A stretch of 64,000 nucleotides of DNA from HGM04593 sp045657945 (GCA_045657945.1 JAZOUB010000009.1:36363-100362); one strand, 5' to 3'. Positions 8,154 to 16,297 are shown, counted from the first letter of the stretch. Numbers and translations are program-made. Notes: generated by a model not told the origin, from the sequence alone.

Positions 8154-9659
8154 TCAGCCACAATGGAAATAGCGCTGCACAAGCTTGAGCATCTCGTCGC
8201 GGTTGTCACCGATGTCGGCTCTCAAGGTGCGGTCGTCGTATGAACGCAGGCGCTTTATTATACCGTCAATCATTGCAGGGCTGAAGACATTGTACTGCTC
8301 GAACACAGTACGCTGACGCTCCAGGCAGTCGGCACTTGCGGCACAGCTGTCGGGCAGCTGCTCAAGCATAGCCAGTTTTGACTCATTTTCTTTTTGATGG
8401 ATATTCACATTCACGTATGTACGCTCTGCTATCTCCAGTGCATTCTCAAATTCAAAACCATGACGGCAAGCCACAGCCAAGCCGGCTATGAGCTGATAGA
8501 GGTCGGCAGAGCCATCGGGTGAACGCATCTCCACGGTCTGCTTCATCGATGTGTCGTAATTGCTTGCGCCCTCCAACGGATTGGCAATGCGGCACATGTC
8601 GCTCTTGGCAGCCCAACCCAGCGGCACGCGCACCAGAACCGAGCGGTTGCGGTCGCCCCAACAGATGTTTGTAGGCGCCTCCTGGTGTGGAACAAGGCGG
8701 AAATATGATGTAGGGTTAGTGTTTCCGAATGCTGTTATAGACGGAGCAAGCACCATCATGCCGGCAATGGCACGGCGTGCATTCTGCGACAGCTTGCCCT
8801 CGCCATCGAGCATAACATTGGCTCCGTCGTTCATCAGGCGCATGTGGACATGCAGGCCCGAACCGGCCTTTCCGGCAGTAATCTTGGGCGCAAAGGTAAC
8901 ATCATAGCCATACTTGAAAGCAAGGTTGCGGATAATCCACTTTGCAATCATCAGCTGGTCGGCAGCCTCCTCGGCAGGGACAGGCAAGAACTCAATCTCG
9001 TTCTGCTCATACACCATGTCGTCAATGGTAAAGTTACCAACCTCGGAGTGGCCATACTTTATCTGTCCACCGGCCTGGGCAATATAAGCCATGCACTCGG
9101 TGCGGAAGTCGTTGAACTTGGCATAGGGAGCCGACTCATGGTAACCCTTTTGGTCAGTTGCAGGGTACATGCCGCTGTCGGGAGCAATCACATAATACTC
9201 AAGCTCACCCATCGCTTGGAACTGCAGGCCGGTTACCTCGTTGAACGCACGGCACGCCTTGCGCAAGGTGTTCTCGGGCGAACTCTCAAGCGGTTCACCG
9301 TCCTTGTTGAAATATGAGCAGAGCATTGACAATGTAGGAATCTCGGCAAACGGATCAACGAATGCCGTGCTGAAACGTGGCAACACATAGAGGTCGCTAC
9401 TGCCTGCCTCAATAAACGGGAAGAGCGACGAGCCGTCGACGCGCTCGCCACAGGTGAGTATGGCATCCAGGTATGCAGCACTGTTTATCACAAAGTTCAG
9501 TGTCTTGAGCCTTCCGTCACCCGCAGGGTACATGAAGTTGACCATCCTGATGCCGTTCTCCTTTATGTAACGCACTATGTCGGCCTTTGTAAACTCACGA
9601 CAAGGCTTTCCAAGAAAAGCCACTACCCTGTTAGGGCTCATTTCCAAAGATGTATCCAT
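8154..9659 (-). CDS. glutamine synthetase family protein (GSI-like)
   Basis: 501 residues from the ATG at 9659; a TTG 11 codons upstream is weaker. The catalytic-domain signatures are present: GELEYYVI (metal ligands), YEQNEIEF, KAGSGLHVHM (ammonia/ATP site) and NPTSYFRLVPHQEAPTNICWGDRNRSVLVRVP (Arg-rich glutamate/ATP loop), with a beta-grasp N-terminal region. Length is closer to bacterial GSI than to the 727-residue GSIII encoded at 53-55 kb. Some GSI-like proteins ligate other amines (gamma-glutamyl-polyamine synthetases), so the substrate is not certain. A TAnnTTTG box lies about 60 bases upstream. Confidence 0.85.
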   Translation of the reverse strand: MDTSLEMSPNRVVAFLGKPCREFTKADIVRYIKENGIRMVNFMYPAGDGRLKTLNFVINSAAYLDAILTCGERVDGSSLFPFIEAGSSDLYVLPRFSTAFVDPFAEIPTLSMLCSYFNKDGEPLESSPENTLRKACRAFNEVTGLQFQAMGELEYYVIAPDSGMYPATDQKGYHESAPYAKFNDFRTECMAYIAQAGGQIKYGHSEVGNFTIDDMVYEQNEIEFLPVPAEEAADQLMIAKWIIRNLAFKYGYDVTFAPKITAGKAGSGLHVHMRLMNDGANVMLDGEGKLSQNARRAIAGMMVLAPSITAFGNTNPTSYFRLVPHQEAPTNICWGDRNRSVLVRVPLGWAAKSDMCRIANPLEGASNYDTSMKQTVEMRSPDGSADLYQLIAGLAVACRHGFEFENALEIAERTYVNVNIHQKENESKLAMLEQLPDSCAASADCLERQRTVFEQYNVFSPAMIDGIIKRLRSYDDRTLRADIGDNRDEMLKLVQRYFHCG

Positions 9660-9720
9660 AAGAACAAATATTTGATAATCATTAAAAGACAACAGAGCGC
9701 AGGCACTCTTTGTTATACCG

Positions 9721-9728
9721 CAAAGTTA
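9721..9728 (-). promoter_or_regulatory. -7 box (TAACTTTG) for the glutamine synthetase gene
   Basis: Exact TAnnTTTG match on the minus strand, 62 bases before the ATG at 9659 and divergent from the box at 9791. Confidence 0.55.
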
Positions 9729-9790
9729 TCCATTTAATTGAAACAAAAAAATTTAAAGCAAATAATTATTGAAACTGTTGAAACATCTGC

Positions 9791-9798
9791 TATTTTTG
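9791..9798 (+). promoter_or_regulatory. -7 box (TATTTTTG) for the tandem-repeat gene
   Basis: Exact TAnnTTTG match 15 bases before the ATG at 9813. It lies inside the longer open frame that begins at 9738 and so supports the downstream start. Confidence 0.55.
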
Positions 9799-9812
9799 CA
9801 AAAAAAGAGAGC

Positions 9813-10265
9813 ATGAAAAAGTTTCTTACGATAATAATGGTCATTGTGCCAATGATGGCAGCCGCGCAGTCAAGGCTATACCGTGGCAACAGCACATACA
9901 GCAGCGACATACTATGTACCTATGACGGCAAGTACCTTTACCGTGGCAACAGCACATACAGCAGCGATGTTGTACTCACATATGACGGCCGGTATGTATA
10001 TGACGGCCGCAGTACATACAGTAGCGACATTGTGCTCACATTCGATGGCAAGTACATCTATGGCGGGCGCAGCACATACAGCAACGACATACTCTTCACA
10101 TTCGACGGCAGACACCTGTACCGCGGCCGCAGTACATACAGTAGCGACATACTGCTCACCATCGATGGCAAACACATCTACCGCGGCCGCAGCACATACA
10201 GCAGCGACATACTCTACACCGTAAAAGGAAGCATACCTATAGTGGTACTCGTGATGCTGATATAA
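9813..10265 (+). CDS. secreted 20-residue tandem-repeat protein
   Basis: 150 residues. A signal peptide (KKFLTIIMVIVPMMAAAQ) is followed by six near-identical 20-residue repeats of the form YRGxSTYSSDIxxTxDGKxx, and a short hydrophobic end (IPIVVLVMLI). Every repeat contains G-R/N-S-T-Y-S-S/N-D and T-x-D-G-K/R, suggesting a short beta-meander or beta-solenoid with one turn per unit. The ending interrupts the pattern, as if the last unit were truncated. Function unknown. A strong hairpin terminator follows within 5 bases of the stop codon. Confidence 0.8.
   Translation: MKKFLTIIMVIVPMMAAAQSRLYRGNSTYSSDILCTYDGKYLYRGNSTYSSDVVLTYDGRYVYDGRSTYSSDIVLTFDGKYIYGGRSTYSNDILFTFDGRHLYRGRSTYSSDILLTIDGKHIYRGRSTYSSDILYTVKGSIPIVVLVMLI
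9876..10235 (+). repeat. six 60-bp in-frame tandem repeats
   Basis: The sequence around agcacatacagcagcgac recurs every 60 bases (starting near 9876, 9936, 9996, 10056, 10116 and 10176). Differences are mostly at first and third codon positions, keeping the Ser-Thr-Tyr-Ser-Ser-Asp core. Confidence 0.9.
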
Positions 10266-10269
10266 AGAC

Positions 10270-10300
10270 AAGATGGTGGTTCAAAACCACCATCTTCTTT
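10270..10300 (+). terminator. intrinsic terminator
   Basis: Perfect 12-bp stem (AAGATGGTGGTT / AACCACCATCTT) with a three-base loop and a following T-rich stretch, just after the tandem-repeat gene. It may also serve the converging minus-strand gene. Confidence 0.75.
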
Positions 10301-10335
10301 ATAAATGAATCCAAAGCCAAAATTGTATCAGATTT

Positions 10336-10794
10336 TTATCTTGGTAGAACAGAAACATTGCCACACATAGGTGGAGAAATGGTATGGTTGTTCGCAGGCG
10401 CGAACTGCTTTGAAAGTTCTGTCTCTTCGAGTTTCTGCAAAAGGAACATGTACAATGCTTCATTAACCTTCCTTTGGTCAATAAGATTCTGAAGTACCTC
10501 TTCGCCTTGTGCAGTTGTCTTGATTCTTTCTATAGCCTCATCAATGGCTTCAAGTTCCAGTTTGATTTCCTCCGCCCGACTCCTGATGAATTCATCCGTC
10601 TTCTGAATTACACAATCATTTTCCTCATTGCTGAGTTGAACAGAGATTGCAGGCACACTATCTACTACATTTGTATTTTCAACAGACACGCCTGACAGAA
10701 TAAACAAAGAGTTTTCAGTGTTGTCTGACTTATTATTACTACAGGCAACACAAAACATTGCAAATGCCACAAGCAATATATATATACGTTTCAT
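10336..10794 (-). CDS. small lipoprotein of unknown function
   Basis: 152 residues from the ATG at 10794 with a lipoprotein signal (KRIYILLVAFAMFCVAC). The mature part has a polar linker, then a charged helical segment (about residues 55-125: EENDCVIQKTDEFIRSRAEE onward, EAIDEAIERIKTTAQGEE, LIDQRKVNEALYMFLLQKLEE) likely to form a coiled coil. It ends in a short proline-containing tail (NHTISPPMCGNVSVLPR). The coiled-coil segment followed by a tail resembles small Bacteroidetes Wzz/GumC-like or Tol-associated lipoproteins only loosely, so I assign no function. Confidence 0.6.
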   Translation of the reverse strand: MKRIYILLVAFAMFCVACSNNKSDNTENSLFILSGVSVENTNVVDSVPAISVQLSNEENDCVIQKTDEFIRSRAEEIKLELEAIDEAIERIKTTAQGEEVLQNLIDQRKVNEALYMFLLQKLEETELSKQFAPANNHTISPPMCGNVSVLPR

Positions 10795-10879
10795 ATTGTA
10801 CAAATATCAAGTTTTATTCTCAAACATATAAATTCATTCAATGCAACAGTGCGCCAAGTTTGCTTTTTAGTCAGCCCCA

Positions 10880-11809
10880 TTATCCCTTGCGAGCATTTAT
10901 AATATAAATCCCCGTCATCGCCAGCAAGGCCGCAATAAGATATTTCCAGTAGAACGGTTCGCCAAGGCAGAGGCACGATGTCACAGCACCTACAACAGGA
11001 ATGAGCGAGTTGAAGATGGCAACCTTGCCCACAGGATTGCAGCTGAGCAACTTGTTATAAAGTGTGAAGCCGAGTGATGAAATGCAGATGAGTAAGAAGA
11101 GTATGCCAACACCGGCTGCTGTTATAAATGGCAACGTGCCACCCATGAACAAACCAGGCAACACAAGCATCACACCACCAATGGCAAGGCTGTAACCTGT
11201 GGCGGCAAAGACATTGGCATGACGACCAAGCCCCCTTGTCATGAGACCGGCAAATGCAGAACAGACGGCATTGAGAATAATCATTCCGTCGCCCATGAAT
11301 GTGAAGCCACCACCTGCGCCGCCACCCACATTCAGCACCAGGATACCGGCAAAACCAATGACGCAACCAAGAATCTTGGCAGGTGTGAGTTTGTCGCTCT
11401 TGAAGAAAGCACATGCCAATAATACGAGAGTGAAAACGCCCAATGAATTAAGGATTGCAGCCCTTGCACCCTCACTGTGTGAGAGACCTATGTAGAAGAA
11501 TGCATAGTGTATTGTTGTGTTCAGAAGGGCATATCCAAGAATATATGCCATGCCCGATGGTTTGTTCACCTTGAGACTCACGCCCTTTGCCTTTGCAATG
11601 GCAAGCACGATAAGACCAGATAGTGTAAAACGCACGCCGGCAAAGAGCATTTTACTCGCTGTCATGTCCTGCGCAATACCAAACTCATCGAAACCAAGTT
11701 TTATAAGTGGATAGGCCCATCCCCACGCCACTGCAGCCGTGAGGGCAAGGAGTGCAACCCACCCCCTGCGCTGGAATATTGCAACTTTTGTTGTATTGTT
11801 GTTACTCAT
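10880..11809 (-). CDS. EamA-family (DMT superfamily) transporter
   Basis: 309 residues with ten predicted membrane helices arranged as two EamA halves: the first begins GWVALLALTAAVAWGWAYPL, the second near FTFMGDGMIILNAVCSAFAG. Family hallmarks include the W-G near the first helix, the SEGARAAILNSLGVF loop, and the second-half block LLSCNPVGKVAIFNSLIPVVGAVTS with LGEPFYWKY at the end. These inner-membrane proteins export or exchange amino acids and other metabolites; the substrate cannot be deduced. It has no tight operon partner: the small gene upstream is 16 bases away on the same strand. Confidence 0.9.
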   Translation of the reverse strand: MSNNNTTKVAIFQRRGWVALLALTAAVAWGWAYPLIKLGFDEFGIAQDMTASKMLFAGVRFTLSGLIVLAIAKAKGVSLKVNKPSGMAYILGYALLNTTIHYAFFYIGLSHSEGARAAILNSLGVFTLVLLACAFFKSDKLTPAKILGCVIGFAGILVLNVGGGAGGGFTFMGDGMIILNAVCSAFAGLMTRGLGRHANVFAATGYSLAIGGVMLVLPGLFMGGTLPFITAAGVGILFLLICISSLGFTLYNKLLSCNPVGKVAIFNSLIPVVGAVTSCLCLGEPFYWKYLIAALLAMTGIYIINARKG

Positions 11810-11825
11810 ATTGATACTGTGAATT

Positions 11826-12119
11826 TCACGTCACTGCTACAGCCACAAGTGTTTCGTCATAGGGCCAATGGGGCTGGTAAAAGAGCGGACGTTCAATGCC
11901 GTCTATTCCATCCCAGTTTACATACTTTAGACCTTCGAACGAAGGCGCGCCAAACTCGAACGAACGCCCGTAAAGCACCACCACTCCACGCGCCTCATCC
12001 ACACGCCACAAACCACCACCGTATGGACAATCCTCGTCCCAGCGCAACAGGTTCCTGTGATGATAGACATTACCGAACTTGAGTTCGCCCTCGTTTGTAA
12101 TTATGAATTTCTGGTACAT
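11826..12119 (-). CDS. small conserved hypothetical protein
   Basis: 97 residues. The ATG at 12119 is preceded at good spacing by AAAGGAA, an unusually clear Shine-Dalgarno sequence for this group, so it is preferred over a TTG 15 codons upstream. The protein is rich in Trp, Tyr and Gly (GNVYHHRNLLRWDEDCPYGG, LYGRSFEFGAP, PLFYQPHWPYDE), which suggests a compact beta-rich cytosolic fold. No signal peptide and no recognised domain. It lies 16 bases upstream of the EamA transporter and is probably co-transcribed with it. Confidence 0.55.
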   Translation of the reverse strand: MYQKFIITNEGELKFGNVYHHRNLLRWDEDCPYGGGLWRVDEARGVVVLYGRSFEFGAPSFEGLKYVNWDGIDGIERPLFYQPHWPYDETLVAVAVT

Positions 12120-12323
12120 TGTTCCTTTGTAGTTCAGTGCTTTCGACACAAGAGTGCCCTTCAATCAAAATATTTTCAAAAAAAATCCTTTTTTCAAAAC
12201 AAAACAGCCGGTTCAATTGTTATATAACTAAACCGGTATGGGATAATGTCTCCCCTACACCGGGTCGAACGGTGTGAGTGCGTGATGTTGACTTTGTGAT
12301 GACGAACACTCCGCCGTTCTTCT
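12120..12323. other. intergenic stretch, nothing assigned
   Basis: AT-rich near 12165-12240, then a GC-richer patch at 12245-12320 (ccctacaccgggtcgaacgg and on). The latter superficially recalls a T-arm but cannot be folded into a tRNA. No gene or clear promoter box seen. Confidence 0.4.
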
Positions 12324-13934
12324 TTATCTGCGCGGTACAATTTCGAATGGTACACGGAACGAAACTCCACAACGCATCAAGTCATAAAGATTGGGATATA
12401 TGCGCTGCTTGAAACTCTCCCAGCTACGCTGTTCCATGCTACTCCACCCGGCCTCGGCAATGGCAAGGCCACGAGGAAAGAACATATAGTTCACACGGTT
12501 TATGTCCTTGATAGCCTCGGCCCACATTGTAGCCATGACACCCATTACATTATCGGTCTCTTCCAAAGACTTGCCATATGCAGGGTCAAGCCTGTAGGAT
12601 GTCTCAAGGCTTGTGATAGGCATTCCCCAGTTGTTATACTCGGGCAGGTCATTGCTCCATTGCGGATAGTCGAGATAGGTATGCTCGCCCGGTGCCATTA
12701 TGAGTTTGTGTCCATACTTATGTGTCAGCTCCATACATTTTGGAGTGAGCGCATTGCGCCACGTCACCAATGTCACATCCTGGGGATAAGGGAAAAGATA
12801 GTCGTGCGCAGGTGGCCATATATTGTCGAGCTCGCACCATAGGATTGCTTCCTTGCCATTCTCGCGCACAAACTCAAGCATGCGCCCGAAGAAGATGTTC
12901 ATCAGCTGCGACGGCTCGGTGTAACCATGCTTCTCCATCAGAGCCTTGCAGTCGTCACACTTTGCCCAGTTCTCCTTAACGGCTGCCTCATCGCCACCAA
13001 GGTGTATGTAGCGCGACGGGAATATCGCTGCAATCTCGCCAATAATGTCACAATAGACACTATAGACCTCATCGCAATGCGCACAAACCATCATGTTTGT
13101 GGTGTGTCCCAAATTCTTCTCATCGCCATGGCGGAACGCACAGCCCAAATGGGGATATGCAGCAAGAATGGCAACCGAATGACCGGGAATATCAAGCTCT
13201 GGCACAATCTCCACGTTGCGCGCCGCAGCATATTTTACCAAATCCTTCAACTGCTCCTGAGTGTAGAAACCATTGTCGGGACCATTGTCGCCACCTCGTG
13301 GGTTACGATGTGCACCAATCTCGGTCAATCTTGGGTGGCTCTTTATCTCCACACGCCATCCTTGGTCATCGGTCAGGTGCAGCTGCAGGACATTATACTT
13401 GTACTTCGCCATCTGGTCAATGAAGAACTTGACATCATCGACCGGGAGGAAATGACGCGCAGGGTCCAGCATCACGGCACGGTAGCCATAGCGTGGAGCA
13501 TCGTCAATGCGCACGGGAGCGGCCTTGCCCTGCGCGCTGTTGTTTGCGTCGCCAAGCAGCAGTTGGTCGAGCGTTTTAAGGGCATAATAAATGCCACTGC
13601 GACTACCCTCTATTGTAATGCACTTGCGGTCGATGTCAATTGTATAGCTCTCGGGCAAGGCATCGCTGTTCTCCTTTATCACAACGCGGTTGCTACCCTT
13701 GGCAGGCAATTGAATACCGGTACGCACAGCAACAATCTCCTTCAGTTCTTCAATCACGAAAAGACTGTCACTCATGTTGCAGTCAATTGCACCCACTTTG
13801 GCAAAATCGAAATGCTTGCCCTCTTTCAGTTCCACCTTCTGCGGCATTGGCAACAACGCCGACAAGTTATCCTGTGCATTCACACCAAGTGCACACACGC
13901 ACAGGAGCAAGAAGTATTTGAATCTGTTCATCAT
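12324..13934 (-). CDS. GH20 beta-N-acetylhexosaminidase
   Basis: 536 residues with a signal peptide (MNRFKYFLLLCVCALGVNAQ). A GH20b N-terminal domain (to about residue 145) precedes the catalytic barrel, which has GYRAVMLDPARHFLPVDDVKFFIDQMA, LQLHLTDDQGWRVEI and the catalytic Asp-Glu pair in YIHLGGDEAAVKENW. The Trp-rich end (MATMWAEAIKDIN, FFPRGLAIAEAGWS) is typical. It removes terminal GlcNAc or GalNAc from glycans by substrate-assisted catalysis in the periplasm or outside. A second, more divergent GH20 lies at 31-33 kb. A TAnnTTTG box (13965-13972) precedes it. Confidence 0.95.
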   Translation of the reverse strand: MMNRFKYFLLLCVCALGVNAQDNLSALLPMPQKVELKEGKHFDFAKVGAIDCNMSDSLFVIEELKEIVAVRTGIQLPAKGSNRVVIKENSDALPESYTIDIDRKCITIEGSRSGIYYALKTLDQLLLGDANNSAQGKAAPVRIDDAPRYGYRAVMLDPARHFLPVDDVKFFIDQMAKYKYNVLQLHLTDDQGWRVEIKSHPRLTEIGAHRNPRGGDNGPDNGFYTQEQLKDLVKYAAARNVEIVPELDIPGHSVAILAAYPHLGCAFRHGDEKNLGHTTNMMVCAHCDEVYSVYCDIIGEIAAIFPSRYIHLGGDEAAVKENWAKCDDCKALMEKHGYTEPSQLMNIFFGRMLEFVRENGKEAILWCELDNIWPPAHDYLFPYPQDVTLVTWRNALTPKCMELTHKYGHKLIMAPGEHTYLDYPQWSNDLPEYNNWGMPITSLETSYRLDPAYGKSLEETDNVMGVMATMWAEAIKDINRVNYMFFPRGLAIAEAGWSSMEQRSWESFKQRIYPNLYDLMRCGVSFRVPFEIVPRR

Positions 13935-13964
13935 AAATATTTGCTTTTATCAATTACTAAGTTC

Positions 13965-13972
13965 CAAAGGTA
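13965..13972 (-). promoter_or_regulatory. -7 box (TACCTTTG) for the GH20 gene
   Basis: Exact TAnnTTTG match on the minus strand, 31 bases before the GH20 start codon. Confidence 0.55.
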
Positions 13973-14046
13973 TAAATAACTTATAAAATATGCAAACATC
14001 CCTTAAAAACCCCTTACAATATCTTGCTCATATAGATTTTTAGGTA

Positions 14047-14054
14047 TATCTTCG
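14047..14054 (+). promoter_or_regulatory. -7-like box (TATCTTCG) for the CAT-fold gene
   Basis: One mismatch to TAnnTTTG, 24 bases before the ATG at 14078. The same TATCTTCG variant occurs before the M3 peptidase and tex genes in this window. Confidence 0.4.
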
Positions 14055-14077
14055 GCGAGCAGATGAAATAGGAAGCA

Positions 14078-14695
14078 ATGAAACAGGAGATTAACCCACA
14101 GGAAACACCGCGTGCCAATGCCTTTTCGCTTTGGATGACATCACCCATGCCAATGGTCACATTGACCAAGACCTTCAATGTGGGTGGTCTGCTCAAGGCT
14201 AGCAGGAAAAGCGGCATAAAGTTCAATGCCCTGCTCTGCTGGTGCATTGGCAAGGCAGCAAGCGGAATACAGGAGTTCTACACCCTGCCTGAGCAAGGAA
14301 AGCTCTACAGATATGACCGCATTGCCATAAATGTAATTGTGAACAACTGCAAGGGCGGGATAAACTCATGCGACATTGCGTTCAGCGAGGACATTGCCGT
14401 GTTCGCTGCAGACTACAACAGATTGACTACGCAAGTTGCAAGCGAGTGCAGCAGCTCTTTCCTCGAGGATTATATGGTTGTGGGCACATCGGCCATGATA
14501 CAGACCGAGCTCGACTGCATCGTGAACCAGTACACCGACAAGTTCTGCAACCCCATGGTGATGTGGGGCAAGTACCGCAAGAAACTGTTAGGCACAACAT
14601 TGCCCCTCTCGTTCCAGTTCCACCATGTGCAGATGGACGGTGGCCATGGCGCGACATTCCTTGAACAGCTACAAAAGGAGATAAACAGGATATGA
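14078..14695 (+). CDS. chloramphenicol-acetyltransferase-fold acyltransferase
   Basis: 205 residues, about the size of a type A CAT monomer. The active-site motif is present near the C-terminus: LPLSFQFHHVQMDGGHGATF, giving H-H-x-x-x-D-G-G-H where the second His is the general base. Earlier blocks also fit the family (the N-terminal RANAFSLWMTSPMPMVTLTKTF region and a PMVMWGKY segment). CAT-fold enzymes use acetyl-CoA and work as trimers. True antibiotic inactivation cannot be claimed: chromosomal Bacteroidetes homologues with other acceptors are common. The next gene overlaps its stop by 4 bases. Confidence 0.8.
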   Translation: MKQEINPQETPRANAFSLWMTSPMPMVTLTKTFNVGGLLKASRKSGIKFNALLCWCIGKAASGIQEFYTLPEQGKLYRYDRIAINVIVNNCKGGINSCDIAFSEDIAVFAADYNRLTTQVASECSSSFLEDYMVVGTSAMIQTELDCIVNQYTDKFCNPMVMWGKYRKKLLGTTLPLSFQFHHVQMDGGHGATFLEQLQKEINRI

Positions 14696-14889
14696 CACCT
14701 CCAAAGCACGATGAATCGACAAGAGAAGAGAGGCGCGCCTATGTGCTGGAGGCATGGAAATGCCTCAATGATTGCGAGGCATGCGGCAAGTGCCGCATAC
14801 TGCGTGGCCGCGACCCCGAGACATTATATGCCGACTACATCGACGGCACACGCAGCTACATTGAGATAACATTGGAGATAAGGAGATAG
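14692..14889 (+). CDS. small cysteine-containing protein
   Basis: 65 residues, starting in an ATGA overlap with the upstream acyltransferase, so translation is probably coupled. It has a Cys cluster C-E-A-C-G-K-C (C-x2-C-x2-C, plus one Cys earlier), then RILRGRDPETLYADYIDGTRSYIEI. The cluster could bind zinc or an iron-sulfur centre. Family not recognised. Confidence 0.6.
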   Translation: MTPPKHDESTREERRAYVLEAWKCLNDCEACGKCRILRGRDPETLYADYIDGTRSYIEITLEIRR

Positions 14890-14935
14890 AATTTACATTA
14901 TTTATAACTGACAACTATTAAAAACAAAAAAGATT

Positions 14936-15115
14936 ATGGAAACAAAAGAGAAAGTATTGCAAGTGATGAGAGAAGCAGGTGAACCGGTAAACGCAGGCAA
15001 GATTGCTGAACTCGGCGGTATCGACCGCAAGGAGGTTGACAAGGCCATGAAACAGCTCAAGGAGGAGGGCGCAATCGTTTCGCCCGTGCGTTGCAAGTGG
15101 GAACCTGCAAAGTAA
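14936..15115 (+). CDS. 59-residue winged-helix-like protein
   Basis: An ATG at 14936 opens 59 codons ending TAA at 15115. The product reads METKEKVLQVMREAGEPVNA, then GKIAELGGIDRKEVDKAMKQ, then LKEEGAIVSPVRCKWEPAK. This is a compact helix - helix-turn-helix - wing pattern (GKIAEL as first helix of the HTH, DRKEVDKAMKQLKEEG as recognition helix, SPVRCKW as wing). It is short enough to be missed by gene callers with a 60-residue cutoff. It is followed directly by a strong terminator, which supports a real, separately ended transcript. It may be a DNA-binding regulator or a single-domain chromatin-type protein. Confidence 0.75.
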   Translation: METKEKVLQVMREAGEPVNAGKIAELGGIDRKEVDKAMKQLKEEGAIVSPVRCKWEPAK

Positions 15116-15136
15116 ATGACAAATAGAATTATTATA

Positions 15137-15183
15137 GCGGACAACAACTCTTTGAATCAGGAGCGGTTGTCCGCTGTTTTTAT
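15137..15183 (+). terminator. intrinsic terminator
   Basis: Stem GCGGACAAC / GTTGTCCGC followed by TGTTTTT, 21 bases after the 59-residue gene. Confidence 0.8.
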
Positions 15184-15230
15184 ATAAAATGGCTGAACGG
15201 ATATACAAATCCCTATAAAAGAAGTATATT

Positions 15231-15482
15231 TGAGCTAAAGCTCCAATATAATAGGCACTCGCTTTGAAAAATACTGAAGCAAGCTTCGTATTTCTCTCTC
15301 GTTTGAGTTATATTTGAGCTAAGGCTCCAATATAATAGGCACTCACTTTGAAAAATACTGAAGCAAGCTTCGTATTTCTCTCTCGTTTGAGTTATATTTG
15401 AGCTAAGGCTCCAATATAATAGGCACTCACTTTGAAAAATACTGAAGCAAGCTTCGTATTTCTCTCTCGTTTGAGTTATATT
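15231..15482. repeat. three 84-bp tandem repeats
   Basis: tgagctaaggctccaatata begins at 15231, 15315 and 15399, exactly 84 bases apart, and a fourth copy starts at 15483 but breaks off at once. Copies 2 and 3 appear identical; copy 1 differs at a few bases. Each unit holds two small inverted repeats, GAGC(TAAG)GCTC and GAAGC(AA)GCTTC. The array ends 21 bases before the ATG of the SDR gene, so it lies in its promoter or leader. Confidence 0.9.
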
Positions 15483-15503
15483 TGCCAAATAACAGTCAAC
15501 ATT

Positions 15504-16229
15504 ATGCAGCAGACATTCAAGGACAAAGTAGTAATAGTTACAGGCGGAGCAAACGGCATTGGAAAGTGCGTAGCCAATGAATTCCGTGCCGCCGGAGCAC
15601 ATGTATATGTCATAGACAAGGAGCCGGGCGAGCATTTCGTCGGGGACATTTCAAAAAAAGAGGTTCTTGAGGCATTCACATCGGAAATTCTCAAGAACCA
15701 CGAAAAAGTAGATTGCATAATAAACAATGCCCTGCCACTGATGAAGGGAATTGACGAGTGTACATACGAGGAGTTCCAGTATGCACTCAACGTTGGTGTC
15801 ACTGCCCCTTTCTACCTTGTCAAGTTGCTCAAGCCACACTTGGCAAACGGCGCATCAATAATCAACATATCATCGTCGCGCGACCGCATGAGCCAACCGC
15901 AGACAGAGAGCTACACTGCTGCCAAAGGCGGCATTGCCGCACTCACCCACTCCCTTGCTGTGAGCTTTGCCGGCAAGGCAAGAGTGAACTCCATCTCCCC
16001 CGGATGGATTGACACCACCGGCACCGTTTACCAAGGTGCCGATGCCACACAGCAGCCCTGTGGCCGCGTCGGCAACCCAATGGATATTGCCAACATGGTA
16101 ATGTTCCTGTGCAGCGACAAGGCAGGCTTCATCACCGGTGAAAACATATGCATCGATGGCGGCATGACCAGGCAGATGATATACCACGGTGACAACGGCT
16201 GGTCTCTTGCTGCCGGACAAGATAAATAA
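15504..16229 (+). CDS. short-chain dehydrogenase/reductase
   Basis: 241 residues from the ATG at 15504 (MQQTFKDKVVIVTGGANGIG); a longer open frame upstream only reads into the tandem repeats. The NAD(P) site T-G-G-x-x-x-G-I-G is present, as is the catalytic Ser-Tyr-Lys set (INISSSRDRMSQPQTE then S-Y-T-A-A-K). The usual N-N-A-G reads NNAL here. The end follows the classical pattern: RVNSISPGWIDTT, then NMVMFLCSDKAGFITGENICIDGG. The Asp or Glu after beta-2 (YVIDKEPG) suggests NAD rather than NADP. Substrate unknown. Confidence 0.9.
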   Translation: MQQTFKDKVVIVTGGANGIGKCVANEFRAAGAHVYVIDKEPGEHFVGDISKKEVLEAFTSEILKNHEKVDCIINNALPLMKGIDECTYEEFQYALNVGVTAPFYLVKLLKPHLANGASIINISSSRDRMSQPQTESYTAAKGGIAALTHSLAVSFAGKARVNSISPGWIDTTGTVYQGADATQQPCGRVGNPMDIANMVMFLCSDKAGFITGENICIDGGMTRQMIYHGDNGWSLAAGQDK

Positions 16230-16289
16230 ACGTCTTGACAAAGAGGAGAGTTTCAAGAGAAGTTTTTTTTACAAACCGGAATCTTTTTA

Positions 16290-16297
16290 TACTTTTG
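16290..16297 (+). promoter_or_regulatory. -7 box (TACTTTTG)
   Basis: Exact TAnnTTTG match 23 bases before the ATG at 16320. Confidence 0.55.

Noticed and set aside
12245..12320. tRNA-like patch (gggtcgaac)
   Set aside because: A T-loop-like string is present but no acceptor, D- or anticodon stems can be formed around it.
12927..13979. 350-codon plus-strand open frame
   Set aside because: Lies antisense to the GH20 gene, with a low-complexity His/Val/Thr-rich translation and no family features.
14078..14695. Chloramphenicol resistance gene
   Set aside because: The HHxxxDG motif supports the fold and chemistry only; many chromosomal CAT-fold proteins do not act on chloramphenicol.
15231..15482. 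CRISPR array
   Set aside because: The repeats are directly abutting 84-base units without unique spacers and no cas genes are nearby.
15213..15635. Minus-strand frame with internal repeats
   Set aside because: It is only the 84-bp repeat array read through, with the SDR gene's 5' end on the opposite strand.
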